Positions 1 to 7,319 of a stretch of 11,784 bases of DNA are shown piece by piece. Numbering within the stretch: the stretch's first letter is position 1; each line of letters starts with the position of its first letter. The translations under genes and the position numbers were made by a program. The notes under the pieces were generated by a model. The model was not told the DNA's origin. It saw only the letters and a program-made list of their open reading frames with translations, and ran no database searches. Source of the DNA: JAVMKJ01 sp031732875 (lineage in GTDB: Bacteria; Pseudomonadota; Gammaproteobacteria; Competibacterales; Competibacteraceae); NCBI GenBank assembly GCA_031732875.1, contig JAVMKL010000293.1, positions 1 through 11,784 of the forward strand, written 5' to 3'.

Positions 1-38
1 GCGAGCGCGACCGCCAGGCATGCAACCGTTGCCTTCAT
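1..38 (-). CDS. Possible start of an exported protein, cut by the window edge
   Basis: An ATG at 38 opens a minus-strand frame that continues off the left edge after 12 full codons. The residues are MKATVACLAVAL, which looks like the start of a signal peptide: a Lys at position 2 followed by a hydrophobic run. The ATG lies 19 bases after the stop of the glycine-zipper lipoprotein, so it could be the next gene of the same operon. No good Shine-Dalgarno sequence is seen (the bases before it read ACCATCGGCCC), and the visible part is too short to assign a family. It could also be a chance frame. Confidence 0.35.
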   Translation of the reverse strand, partial: MKATVACLAVAL

Positions 39-57
39 GGGCCGATGGTTCCGCTAT

Positions 58-279
58 TCATCGCCTGCTGCCCTTGATGTTGCCGGCGACGCCGCCGGCG
101 ACGCCGCCGATGGCTGCGCCGGTCCAGGCGTTGCCCCCGGAGATGGCCGCAATGCCCGCCCCGCCCGCGGCACCGATGGCCGCGCCGCTCAGGGTTCCCT
201 GCTGTTGCGGTGTCATGTCCGTGCATCCCACCACGCCGGTCACCGCCACGATGGCTAACATCCATCCAAGTCGTTTCAT
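58..279 (-). CDS. Small glycine-zipper lipoprotein
   Basis: This is a 73-residue predicted lipoprotein. A Lys/Arg-containing start (MKRLGWML) leads into a hydrophobic stretch and a lipobox ending VVGC, with Cys19 as the expected lipidated residue. Residues 31-67 carry repeated small-residue motifs (SGAAIGAAGGAG, TGAAIGGVAGGVAGN) typical of glycine-zipper (YMGG-like) proteins, whose helices pack tightly in membranes or oligomerise. The tail is basic (KGSRR). The start has a GGAG 7 bases upstream. The gene begins 12 bases after the stop of the secreted protein upstream, so the two are probably cotranscribed. Known relatives are small envelope lipoproteins of mostly undefined function; a structural or stress-related envelope role is inference. 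Confidence 0.85.
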   Translation of the reverse strand: MKRLGWMLAIVAVTGVVGCTDMTPQQQGTLSGAAIGAAGGAGIAAISGGNAWTGAAIGGVAGGVAGNIKGSRR

Positions 280-291
280 GTTTCGTCTCCG

Positions 292-675
292 CTACTTGCT
301 CTTCTGAAGTCCGGGCACGGCCATTTCAAACCAGATCGTCTCGATGATCGGTCGCTGTAACTGGTCGGGATTTCCGGCGTACCAGCGGTTGAGGCCGTCC
401 CGCACGCTATCGAGGGTCTGGCCCCGCAACCCCTTGGCGAGACGCGGGACGAAGTTCTGAGCATCGGTCGGCGGATTCTTCGCGTAGTAAGCGGTTTCGA
501 CCTGCATCAAATTGGCGATGCCGATCAGATAGGCCTTTTGCACTTCTGGCGAAGACGCCGTCCATTGTTCGCCGGTGACCACGGGAATGTCGGCCGCGCC
601 GGCGTTGCCCCACGCCACCGTCAACGTTAGGCACACCAGAAACATCGCCGTGCGTAATTGCCGTTTTGTTGTCAT
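292..675 (-). CDS. Secreted protein of unknown function
   Basis: I do not recognise this 127-residue protein with confidence. Residues 1-27 form a signal peptide: a basic start (MTTKRQLR), a hydrophobic core (MFLVCLTLTVAW) and a probable signal peptidase I site after Ala27 (AGA before ADIP). The mature part of about 100 residues is mostly predicted helix, with an aromatic stretch around ETAYYAKNPP (60-69) and a conserved-looking DGLNRWYAGNP (93-103). I see no cysteine pair and no catalytic motif. I chose the second of two adjacent ATGs because GGAG (682-685) sits 6 bases before it; an in-frame ATG at 708 would add 11 residues and leave that site inside the gene. It lies directly upstream of the glycine-zipper lipoprotein, so the pair may act together in the periplasm. 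Confidence 0.75.
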   Translation of the reverse strand: MTTKRQLRTAMFLVCLTLTVAWGNAGAADIPVVTGEQWTASSPEVQKAYLIGIANLMQVETAYYAKNPPTDAQNFVPRLAKGLRGQTLDSVRDGLNRWYAGNPDQLQRPIIETIWFEMAVPGLQKSK

Positions 676-781
676 CATGTTCTCCATCAATATTGCATTT
701 TCAAACAATCTGTCGCCAGCCAGCGTCGCGACCGATCCGCCTGACTGTCGACGCGATTCTACCGGGCATCGCGCGCCGTCT

Positions 782-1690
782 TCAAATCCATCGCTCGTCG
801 GCGGTGAAGGCGACGGTCAGCCACTGATACGATTCCTGATCGCTGATGGCCGCATTGATCTCCCGGCGGATGGCGTCCAGCGTGGTAATGCTGCCAATCT
901 GGAAGTCGGCTGGCGTAACGATATGAATCTCGATGAAGTAGGCGCGTCCGACCTTGGCAATATAACTGGTGTAAGTTCGGAAACCGTGGCGCTTGATGAG
1001 GTCGTCCATCACCGAGCGGACCTGCTGGTCCAGCGCGGGCGGCGTGATCAGCAGGATTTCGGACAGCGCCTGGCGCACGGTTTTGATCGGCACCGTGATC
1101 AGATACACCGTCAACAGCGCCAGGATGGCCGGGTCCACATAGGGCGCGAAATGGTTGAAGCGCGTTCCCTTGATGGCCCAGGCCAGCAGGAAGGCCGCCA
1201 GCAGGGCGGTCGAGATCAGGGCGGACATCAGCCAGCTCTGGGCGTCGAGGCGCAGGAGTTCCGACCGGACCCGCCGATTTTCCTGGCGTTCGTATAAATA
1301 CATGCCGAAGGTGACGACGGACGCGGCGGCGGCGTAGCCGAGGGCCCAGTCCAGTTCCAGTTCGCGCCCGCCCGCCAGAAAACTGCCGACCGCGTTGATG
1401 AACGCATACAGGCACAGAAACATCAGCACGCTGCCGTTGAACGCTAGCACCATGGGTTCGATGTGCCAGTAGCCATGCTGAAACTGGCGGTTCCCTTCGC
1501 GCTGAACCAGCCGGGCCACCGCCAGCGCCAGCGCCAGGATGACGGTGTCGATAACCGAGAACAGGCCGTCGAAGATGATCGACAGCGATCCTGACAACAG
1601 ACCGAGCAGAATCCCGGAACTGGCGACGCCCACCGTGATTCCGATCGACCGTTTGAGAATCCTTTGTTCTCTCTCGGAAGAAGTCGTCAT
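782..1690 (-). CDS. Cation diffusion facilitator family transporter, divergent clade
   Basis: This 302-residue inner-membrane protein has the cation diffusion facilitator layout: about six transmembrane helices (roughly 15-34, 45-62, 82-105, 116-133, 152-172, 185-205) and a soluble C-terminal domain (about 207-302) like the cytoplasmic dimerisation domain. The family exports divalent metals such as zinc, iron or manganese by proton exchange. Recognisable pieces are SLSIIFDGLFSVIDT (35-49), HGYWHIEP (72-79) and DPAIL (186-190). The metal site is not canonical: against E. coli YiiP the first TM2 Asp is Phe44, the second is Asp48, the TM5 His is Asp149 and the TM5 Asp is Trp153. Substrate therefore cannot be inferred. 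I start at ATG 1690; a frame open to 1753 would start inside a palindromic repeat. No strong Shine-Dalgarno site precedes 1690. No metal-regulator gene is seen nearby. Confidence 0.88.
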   Translation of the reverse strand: MTTSSEREQRILKRSIGITVGVASSGILLGLLSGSLSIIFDGLFSVIDTVILALALAVARLVQREGNRQFQHGYWHIEPMVLAFNGSVLMFLCLYAFINAVGSFLAGGRELELDWALGYAAAASVVTFGMYLYERQENRRVRSELLRLDAQSWLMSALISTALLAAFLLAWAIKGTRFNHFAPYVDPAILALLTVYLITVPIKTVRQALSEILLITPPALDQQVRSVMDDLIKRHGFRTYTSYIAKVGRAYFIEIHIVTPADFQIGSITTLDAIRREINAAISDQESYQWLTVAFTADERWI

Positions 1691-1720
1691 AGGCGCCGAT
1701 ATCCAGGGGTTGAGTGAGAA

Positions 1721-1798
1721 GTGGGTAGGGTGGATGAGGCGCTTGCGCCGCATCCACCAGCCGCCTGCCTGGTGGATGCGCTTCGCTTATCCACCCAC
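1721..1798. repeat. Inverted pair of REP-like palindromes
   Basis: Two related palindromes face each other. The first (1729-1758) has arms GGTGGATG and CATCCACC, an A/G mismatch, then GGCGC-TT-GCGCC, giving a nearly perfect 30-base hairpin. The second (1771-1795) reads GGTGGAT-11 bases-ATCCACC, and its reverse complement begins GGTGGATAAGCG. Both are flanked outside by GTGGG/CCCAC. They lie between the 50-residue frame and the cation transporter. The form resembles the dispersed GTGGAT...ATCCAC repeats common in proteobacterial intergenic regions. A third relative is at 10483-10512. As RNA the first hairpin could slow exonuclease or attenuate transcription, but it has no U-run and is not a clear terminator. 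Confidence 0.8.
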
Positions 1799-1825
1799 AT
1801 TCGTCGATGCAGCCTGGTTGAAGCA

Positions 1826-1978
1826 CTAGATGGGATTTTCGGACAATTCCAGCCACCGTTCGATGCGTCCGATACGGCGGATAACGGTATTGGTGGTTTC
1901 GCGGTCGCTACCGGACAGGGTATAGAGACTGCCCGAGGTTTGCTCGATGGCGGATAACCGCAACTCGATTGAAATCAT
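1826..1978 (-). CDS. Hypothetical 50-residue protein
   Basis: An ATG at 1978 opens a 50-codon frame ending in TAG. The product starts MISIELRLSAIEQ and ends IERWLELSENPI; it is charged, has no membrane segment or signal peptide, and looks amphipathic and helical at both ends. I do not recognise a family. Arguments for coding are the position 18 bases after the DUF4239-like gene on the same strand and third-codon-position GC of about 68% (34 of 50 codons by my count), in keeping with the neighbours. Against it, no clear Shine-Dalgarno site precedes the ATG. It could be a small protein translated with its upstream neighbour or the remnant of a longer gene. Confidence 0.45.
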   Translation of the reverse strand: MISIELRLSAIEQTSGSLYTLSGSDRETTNTVIRRIGRIERWLELSENPI

Positions 1979-1996
1979 ACGCTTTGCTAACCCGCT

Positions 1997-2800
1997 TTAC
2001 TCCGGTGGATTCGCTGGCGGCAGTGCGCCGATCTGCTGCTGGAGGTAGATGAGCGGCTGCTGGCTGACCTTGAGGAATCCCTCGCGCGGTCGGTCGAGAT
2101 CGATCACGAGAGTAATGACCGCACCGAGGACGATAACCAGCACGACGGCGGTGAGGGGGCTGCGCCGAAGGGTGAGACCCGCGTTGTAGCCCACCATTGC
2201 CAGTGTCAGCGTCGAGCAGAGGAGAAGCAGGATGAGGATCGTTTCGGGAACGCGCGCGTACAGGCCTGCAATGACTCGCTTCTGATGCAAGTCGATCATC
2301 TCGTTCAGTGAAGAGATAAAGAGAGCCAGGACGACCGAGTCAGGCGTGGTGCGGGCCAATTCTTCGGTGATCGACCAGAGCTTGTCTTGGATCTCGACCG
2401 AGCGGGCTATCCTCACCCGGACGTCTGCGAGATCGTCGGTCAAGATGCGCAGAGGCACGTACTCGCGGATCAGATGCTTGATTTCGCTCGAGGTCGGTTT
2501 CGGCAGGTAGCCGGCCCGGAGATACGTGGTGCCTACCGAGTTCGCCTCGGCGAGCACGACCTCGCGGCGCGTGTTGAAGCGATCGGATGCTATCCCCATC
2601 GTGATCGCGAGCAGGAACGCCATAAGGGCCAGGAGTGAACCCACGATCATGGCTGTGGGACCCTCCTTTTCGTCGGACGTTCGCTTCTGCCACCAGTACC
2701 CGAGGCGGTAACCGACTTCGGCCGTGATCAGCGCGACGATCACGAACGCTATGAAGAAGCCGACTATCGGCAGTGAATCGATCAACTGCTGGAAGCGCAT
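1997..2800 (-). CDS. DUF4239 / bestrophin-like membrane protein
   Basis: This is a 267-residue inner-membrane protein of the DUF4239 (bestrophin-like) family. Two N-terminal transmembrane helices lie at about 10-29 and 51-71, then a soluble helical segment of roughly 110 residues, then two more helices at about 186-205 and 216-234. Family-typical stretches are DRFNTRREVVLAEANSVGTT (73-92), just after TM2, and DLDRPREGFLKVSQQPL (234-250), after TM4. The biochemical role of the family is not established; resemblance to bestrophin anion channels is only structural. Two ATGs are adjacent (2803 and 2800). GAGGGAGGA runs almost into the first, so the second has better spacing and I use it. The gene follows the RND pump by 141 bases on the same strand, and a 27-codon frame ends on its start. 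Confidence 0.85.
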   Translation of the reverse strand: MRFQQLIDSLPIVGFFIAFVIVALITAEVGYRLGYWWQKRTSDEKEGPTAMIVGSLLALMAFLLAITMGIASDRFNTRREVVLAEANSVGTTYLRAGYLPKPTSSEIKHLIREYVPLRILTDDLADVRVRIARSVEIQDKLWSITEELARTTPDSVVLALFISSLNEMIDLHQKRVIAGLYARVPETILILLLLCSTLTLAMVGYNAGLTLRRSPLTAVVLVIVLGAVITLVIDLDRPREGFLKVSQQPLIYLQQQIGALPPANPPE

Positions 2801-2883
2801 CATTCCTCCCTCACAACTTGGGTAATCGTCAAGCTCGCCAGATGTCGCGAGCAGTCATCGGACTTCATAGTGGGGTAGGGCAT
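2800..2883 (-). CDS. Possible 27-residue leader frame
   Basis: In the gap between the RND pump and the DUF4239 gene an ATG at 2883 opens 27 codons (MPYPTMKSDDCSRHLAS, continuing to VVREE) that stop at TGA 2800-2802. AAAGAGG lies 8 bases before its ATG, a good ribosome site. Its stop overlaps the next start as TGATG, the usual geometry of translational coupling, and the GGAGG for the next gene lies within its last codons. The peptide has no recognisable run of regulatory codons, so coupling or re-initiation is likelier than amino-acid attenuation. It may be chance; a frame this short carries little coding signal. Confidence 0.35.
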   Translation of the reverse strand: MPYPTMKSDDCSRHLASLTITQVVREE

Positions 2884-2941
2884 TGGATCATCCTCTTTGC
2901 ATGGGGTCCAAGCCGAACGTCGCGATCCCCGTCCGCACCGC

Positions 2942-5900
2942 TCATTCGTGCTCCCCAGCGACGGCCGCGGCGGGCGGAACCCCCCCGAACCAGGTGACGT
3001 AGAGCGTCGGCAGGAAGATCAGCGTGAGCAATGATGCCACCAGCAGGCCGCCCATGATGGCATAGGCCATGGAGCCCCAGAACACGGTGGGCGCGATCGG
3101 GATCATGCCGAGCACGGTCGACAGGGCAGTCAGCATGATCGGCCGAAAGCGCGAGCTGCTGGCCTCCACCACCGCGTCCCAGACCGCCTTGCCGGCGGCC
3201 CGTTCGGCCTCGATCTGGTCGATCAGGATCACCGCGTTCTTCGCGATCATGCCGACCAGCGCCAGGATGCCGAGGATGGCGACGAAGCCGAGCGGCTTGC
3301 CGGATGCCAGCAGGGCGGCCACCACGCCGATCAGGCCCAGCGGCACCAGGCTCAGGACGATGGCCAGGAGTTGGAAGCTCTTGAGCTGGAAGATCAGCAG
3401 GGTCAGCATGATCAGGATCATCAGCGGGACCACGGCGAATACCGAGGCCTGCGACTTGGCGCTCTCCTCGACCGAGCCCCCGACCTCGATTCGGTAGCCG
3501 GCCGGCAGCTTCGCGTTCAACTCGGCGATGGCTTCGGTCAGGTTCGAGACCACCGAGTCGGGCAATAGCCCCGGCGCCAGACCCGCCTTGACCGTCAGGG
3601 TTGGCAGCCGGTCGCGTCGCCACACCAGCGGGTAGGCTTGACCGTATTCGAAGGTCGCGAACTGGGCGAGCGGGATGGTCCGCCCGTCCGACATCGACAC
3701 CGGCAGGGTGCGCAGGGTCTCGATCGAGAGAGTTTGTCCCCCCGCTTCCCGAGCGACCACATTGATGAGATAGATATCGTCGCGGACCTGGGTAATATTC
3801 CTCCCCGAGATATTGGCGCCGAGCGCCGTGGCCACCGCCTGTGAACTCAGGCCGAGCAGACGCGCTTTCTCCTGGTCGATGCGGATGCGCAACTCCCGCT
3901 CCGGTTCCATCCAGTCAAAGTTGACGCGGAACGTCCGCGGATGGCTCGCTACGATCTCCCCAAGTTGCAAGGCGATCTCGCGCAACTGGGTCGGGTCCGG
4001 GCCGAGAACGCGATACTGCACCGGCCAGCCGACCGGTGGTCCGAGTTCGAGCGGCGAGACGTTCCCGACCACCTGGGGAAATTCCTCCGCCAGCAGGTGT
4101 TCCAGTCGCGGTTGCAGGCGCTCGCGAGCCGCCATGCCCTTGGTCACGATCACCGCCTGAGCGAAGAAGGGATTGGCCAACTGAACATCGAGGGGCAGAT
4201 AGAAGCGGATGGCGCCCTGGCCGATGTAAGTGCTCCAGCGCTCGATCCCGGAAGCCAGGTCGGGATCATCGCGCAGAAACTGCTCGAAGCGATTGACGAG
4301 CTGTTCGGTCGCATGGATCGAGGCGTTCTGCGGCAGCCGGAGATCGACCAGGAGTTCGGGCCGGTCCGAGGCGGGAAAGAACTGGCGCGGCACCTGACCC
4401 AGCGCCACCAGGGACGCGATGAAGGCCCCGACCGTCACCGCGATGGTGACCCAGCGGGCCCGCATGGCCAGCGTCAGGAATCCCCGATAAAGCTGGGTCA
4501 CGCGGCTCGGTTTGTCGGCCTGATCGGTCTTCGGTGGCCGTAGCAGCACCATGCCGATCAAGGGGGCGAACACCATCGCGACGAACCAGGAAGCCAGGAG
4601 CGCGATGCCGACGACGGCGAAGATCGAGAAGGTGTACTCGCCGGCCGAACTCTGGGCGAAGCCGACGGGCACGAAGCCGGCGATGGTGACCAGGGTCCCG
4701 GTCAGCATGGCGAAGGCGAGATGGCGATAGGCATAGATGCCGGCGCTCACCTTGTCGTCGCCCAGCGCCAGGCGTCGGCTCATGGCGTCGATGGTGGTCA
4801 TGGCATCGTCGACCATGAGGGCCAGCGCGATGATCAGGGCACCGAGCGAAATGCGCTGGAGGTCGATGTTGGCCAGGTCCATGATGGGGAAAACTACGGC
4901 CAGCGTGAGCGGGATGGTCACGGCCACGACCGTGCCGGCCCGTACCCCCAGGGCGATGAAACTCACCACGAGCACGATGCCGATCGCCTGCCACAGGGAG
5001 GTGGTGAATTCGTTGATCGCCAGATCGACCGTCAGGGGCTGGTCCGCCACCAGTCGGGCCTCGATGCCGACCGGCAGGTCCGCCGCAATTTTTTTGATGG
5101 CCCGCCCGATGTTCCGGCCGAGCGCCAGGGTATCGCCGCCCTCGCGCATGGCGATCGCCAGGCCGATCGCCGGCTGGCCATTGATCCGGAACATCGGTTG
5201 GGGCGGATCGGTGAAGCCGCGACGAACCTCGGCGATGTCGCTCAGCCGCAGCATGCGGTCGCCGATCGCGAAGGTAACATTGGCGATGTCCTGCTCGGAA
5301 GCGAAGGCGCCCGAGACCCGCAGCGCGATCGTTTCCTCGCCAGTACGCAGCACGCCGGCGGGGATGACGATGTTCTGCGCCTGCAAGGCCGCGATCAGAG
5401 CGCTCGGGGCAAAACCCAGACCCGCCAGCCGTTCTGCGGAGAAATCGATGTAAATCACTTCGTCCTGAGCGCCGAGGATATCGATCCTGGAAACATCCGG
5501 AACCTGCAGGAGTTGCGAGCGGATGCCCTCTACCTGGTCGCGCAACTCCCGGTGCGTGAAGCCGTCGGCGGTGAAGGCGTAGATGATCCCGAAGGTATCG
5601 CCGAACTCGTCGTTGAAGAAGGGTCCGACGATCCCCTGCGGCAGGGTGTGGCGCATGTCGGCCACCCGCTTGCGGACCTGATACCAGGCGTCCGGAACCT
5701 CCTTGCCCGACGTGCTGCCCTTGAGATTCACGAAGATGGTGGTGTCGCCGGCGCGGGTGAAGCTGCGCAGATCGTCCAGATTCGGGACTTCCTGCAGGGT
5801 GCGTTCGAGGCGCTCGGTCACCTGCCGGATCGTCTCGTCCAGGGTGGCGCCCGGCCAGATCGCCCTGACGACCATGGTGCGGAAGGTGAAGGGCGGATCC

Positions 5901-6016
5901 TCGGCGCGGCCCAGCTTGTAGAAGGACGCGATCCCCGCGACGAGGGCGACGATCATGATGAAAAGGGTGATCGAGCGGTTGCGGATGGCCCACTCGGAGA
6001 GATTGAAGCGGTTCAT
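2942..6016 (-). CDS. RND efflux transporter, inner-membrane pump subunit
   Basis: This 1024-residue protein is a full-length AcrB-type (HAE1-like) resistance-nodulation-division pump, which uses the proton gradient to push drugs, detergents or other toxic compounds outward through an adaptor and an outer-membrane channel. TM1 lies at about 15-33, followed by a periplasmic porter domain (34-335), the TM2-TM7 bundle (about 340-540), a second porter domain (545-855) and TM8-TM12 (about 857-1010). The proton-relay residues are present: Asp403-Asp404 in ALMVDDAM of TM4 and Lys926 in GMIAKNAVILID of TM10. The RFRPIMLTALSTVLGMIP motif at 956-973 is typical. Its ATG overlaps the adaptor's TGA as ATGA, so translation is probably coupled. 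No outer-membrane factor gene is in view; a TolC-like protein encoded elsewhere is expected. Substrates cannot be told from sequence. Confidence 0.95.
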   Translation of the reverse strand: MNRFNLSEWAIRNRSITLFIMIVALVAGIASFYKLGRAEDPPFTFRTMVVRAIWPGATLDETIRQVTERLERTLQEVPNLDDLRSFTRAGDTTIFVNLKGSTSGKEVPDAWYQVRKRVADMRHTLPQGIVGPFFNDEFGDTFGIIYAFTADGFTHRELRDQVEGIRSQLLQVPDVSRIDILGAQDEVIYIDFSAERLAGLGFAPSALIAALQAQNIVIPAGVLRTGEETIALRVSGAFASEQDIANVTFAIGDRMLRLSDIAEVRRGFTDPPQPMFRINGQPAIGLAIAMREGGDTLALGRNIGRAIKKIAADLPVGIEARLVADQPLTVDLAINEFTTSLWQAIGIVLVVSFIALGVRAGTVVAVTIPLTLAVVFPIMDLANIDLQRISLGALIIALALMVDDAMTTIDAMSRRLALGDDKVSAGIYAYRHLAFAMLTGTLVTIAGFVPVGFAQSSAGEYTFSIFAVVGIALLASWFVAMVFAPLIGMVLLRPPKTDQADKPSRVTQLYRGFLTLAMRARWVTIAVTVGAFIASLVALGQVPRQFFPASDRPELLVDLRLPQNASIHATEQLVNRFEQFLRDDPDLASGIERWSTYIGQGAIRFYLPLDVQLANPFFAQAVIVTKGMAARERLQPRLEHLLAEEFPQVVGNVSPLELGPPVGWPVQYRVLGPDPTQLREIALQLGEIVASHPRTFRVNFDWMEPERELRIRIDQEKARLLGLSSQAVATALGANISGRNITQVRDDIYLINVVAREAGGQTLSIETLRTLPVSMSDGRTIPLAQFATFEYGQAYPLVWRRDRLPTLTVKAGLAPGLLPDSVVSNLTEAIAELNAKLPAGYRIEVGGSVEESAKSQASVFAVVPLMILIMLTLLIFQLKSFQLLAIVLSLVPLGLIGVVAALLASGKPLGFVAILGILALVGMIAKNAVILIDQIEAERAAGKAVWDAVVEASSSRFRPIMLTALSTVLGMIPIAPTVFWGSMAYAIMGGLLVASLLTLIFLPTLYVTWFGGVPPAAAVAGEHE

Positions 6017-7140
6017 GGTTGCGTCCCGAGCAGCCGGACCTGCTGGCCCGGACGCAGGGTCTGGACCCCGGCGGTCACGACGATGTCGCCCGGTTGCAGT
6101 CCCTCCGCGACCGCCACCCGGGCCAGGCCATAACGCAGCACCTCGATATTGCGCAGCGACACGGTGTTGCTGGCGGGGTCGAGCACCCAGACCGCCGGGT
6201 GCTGATTGGCCGCCGTCAGCGCCGAGGCCGGGATCTCGATACCGGGTCCGGCGCCGAGCTGGACGCTGCCGGTCACCGTCGAACCGAGCCGCATCGCCGC
6301 TGGCGGATCGTTCAGGCCGATTCGAACCTTGAAGGTCCGCGTCACCGGATCGGCCTGCGGGGACACTTCTCGCACCCGCCCGGTGGTGCGCACCTTCGGA
6401 TCGCTGCTCAGGGTAACCACGACTTCGGCATCGGCCGGCGCGGTCTCGATGATCCGCGCCGGAACATTGAATACGGCATCCCGGCCACCTTCCCGGGCGA
6501 GTTGGATGATGGGTTGGCCCGGCGCCACCACCTCGCCCGGTTCGGCGCGGCGGGCGGTTACGGTGCCGCTCGAAGCGGCGATAAGGTCGGCATAGCCCAG
6601 TTGGGTTTCGGCGATGTTCGCTTGTGCCTGCACTGAATCCACCTGGGCTCGAGCGGTCCGATAGGCCTGTTCCGCCTGATCGAACATGGCGCGCGTGATA
6701 AACCCCCTGTCCAGCAGCGATCGATGGCGCTCGAAGTTATTCTGAGCCTCGACCAGTCGCGCTCGCGCGGCGGTGAGTTCCGCGCGGGCCGACCGCAGCG
6801 CGTTGCGCGGGGTTTCCGATTCCAGTCGGGCGACCACCTGGCCGGCCCTGACCCGATCGCCGACATTGACGGAACGCTCGATCATGCGTCCACCGACCCG
6901 AAAGGACAGGTTCACCTCCTCCTGTGCCTCGACTTGCCCGGTGAGACTCACGGTTTCGCCACCTTCCTGGCGCTCGACGGTCGTCACTCGAACCGGGCGA
7001 ATGGGTTCGGGTTCGGGCTCTTCAACCGGCTTGCAGGCGGCGAGCAGCGCAAGGAGCGCGAACGCGGACAGCCCGGCCACTCGCGCGCCGGGGGTTGCGT
7101 GGGCCGTTTCAAACGGTATGGACGTGTCTATTTGTTCCAA
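6013..7140 (-). CDS. RND efflux periplasmic adaptor (membrane fusion lipoprotein)
   Basis: This 375-residue protein bridges the RND pump to an outer-membrane channel. Residues 20-36 form a lipoprotein signal ending LLAAC, so Cys36 should be lipidated; a Pro/Glu-rich linker follows (KPVEEPEPEPIRP). The lipoyl halves lie at about 76-107 and 182-213 (GTVTARRAEPGEVVAPGQPI), flanking an alpha-helical hairpin (108-180) with heptad-like Ala/Arg/Glu content. The beta-barrel (about 221-295) contains PQADPVTRTFKVRI (261-274), a signature of the family, and the membrane-proximal domain covers 296-375. The start is TTG at 7140: it has GAGGG (7148-7152) 7 bases upstream, and the frame has no ATG before the upstream stop at 7180-7182. 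A GTG at codon 21 would drop the basic residue before the hydrophobic core. It is the first gene of the efflux operon. Confidence 0.94.
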   Translation of the reverse strand: MEQIDTSIPFETAHATPGARVAGLSAFALLALLAACKPVEEPEPEPIRPVRVTTVERQEGGETVSLTGQVEAQEEVNLSFRVGGRMIERSVNVGDRVRAGQVVARLESETPRNALRSARAELTAARARLVEAQNNFERHRSLLDRGFITRAMFDQAEQAYRTARAQVDSVQAQANIAETQLGYADLIAASSGTVTARRAEPGEVVAPGQPIIQLAREGGRDAVFNVPARIIETAPADAEVVVTLSSDPKVRTTGRVREVSPQADPVTRTFKVRIGLNDPPAAMRLGSTVTGSVQLGAGPGIEIPASALTAANQHPAVWVLDPASNTVSLRNIEVLRYGLARVAVAEGLQPGDIVVTAGVQTLRPGQQVRLLGTQP

Positions 7141-7173
7141 TGGGGGACCCTCAGCGGATTTTACGCAAGGCGG

Positions 7174-7202
7174 ATAATACTAACTTAAATTAAAGTTGTT
7201 GA
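7174..7202 (-). promoter_or_regulatory. Probable promoter of the efflux operon
   Basis: On the minus strand TCAACA (7197-7202; 4 of 6 matches to TTGACA) is followed after exactly 17 bases by TATTAT (7174-7179; 5 of 6 matches to TATAAT). Transcription would start near 7167, leaving a leader of about 27 bases before the TTG start at 7140. The AT-rich block stands out from the GC-rich surroundings. This is pattern matching to sigma-70 consensus only. Confidence 0.5.
7182..7197. promoter_or_regulatory. Candidate repressor operator in the promoter spacer
   Basis: AACTTAAATTAAAGTT is a 16-base inverted repeat with seven of eight pairs matching, filling the spacer between the proposed -35 and -10 boxes. 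That is a common place for TetR-, MarR- or ArsR-type operators of efflux genes. The half-site sequence TTAAGTT also occurs at 7866-7872, ahead of the patatin gene. No regulator gene is visible, so the binding protein is unknown. Confidence 0.4.
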
Positions 7203-7319
7203 TGACGCGATGCCGCAACGCTTCGAACCCGCTCTCCGGAAACCAGAGACAGGGGGTGAATTCGCCAAGATAAATTGCGGGTTGGCCATCGGCTTTTTCT
7301 GTTGGGCTTCGTGGTGATT

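Noticed and set aside
1729..1758. First palindrome as an intrinsic terminator
   Set aside because: The stem is strong but no T-run follows on either strand, and related palindromes occur at 1771 and 10483, so a repeat family explains it better.
575..1856. Long frames overlapping the cation transporter (575-1297 plus, 759-1856 minus)
   Set aside because: The transporter frame has clear helices and family motifs; the others have Arg/Gln/Asp-rich shadow composition and no ribosome site.
5089..5095. Run of seven A (coding strand) in the RND gene as a programmed slippery site
   Set aside because: The run encodes Ile-Lys-Lys-Ile in a normal position and the protein is full length; no stimulatory structure is evident.
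4266..6133. Long open frames opposite or within the RND pump gene (for example 4721-6133 plus and 4266-5993 minus)
   Set aside because: They overlap a full-length RND pump with intact motifs. Their products are low-complexity Arg/Gly/Asp/His-rich strings, as expected from other frames of GC-rich coding DNA.
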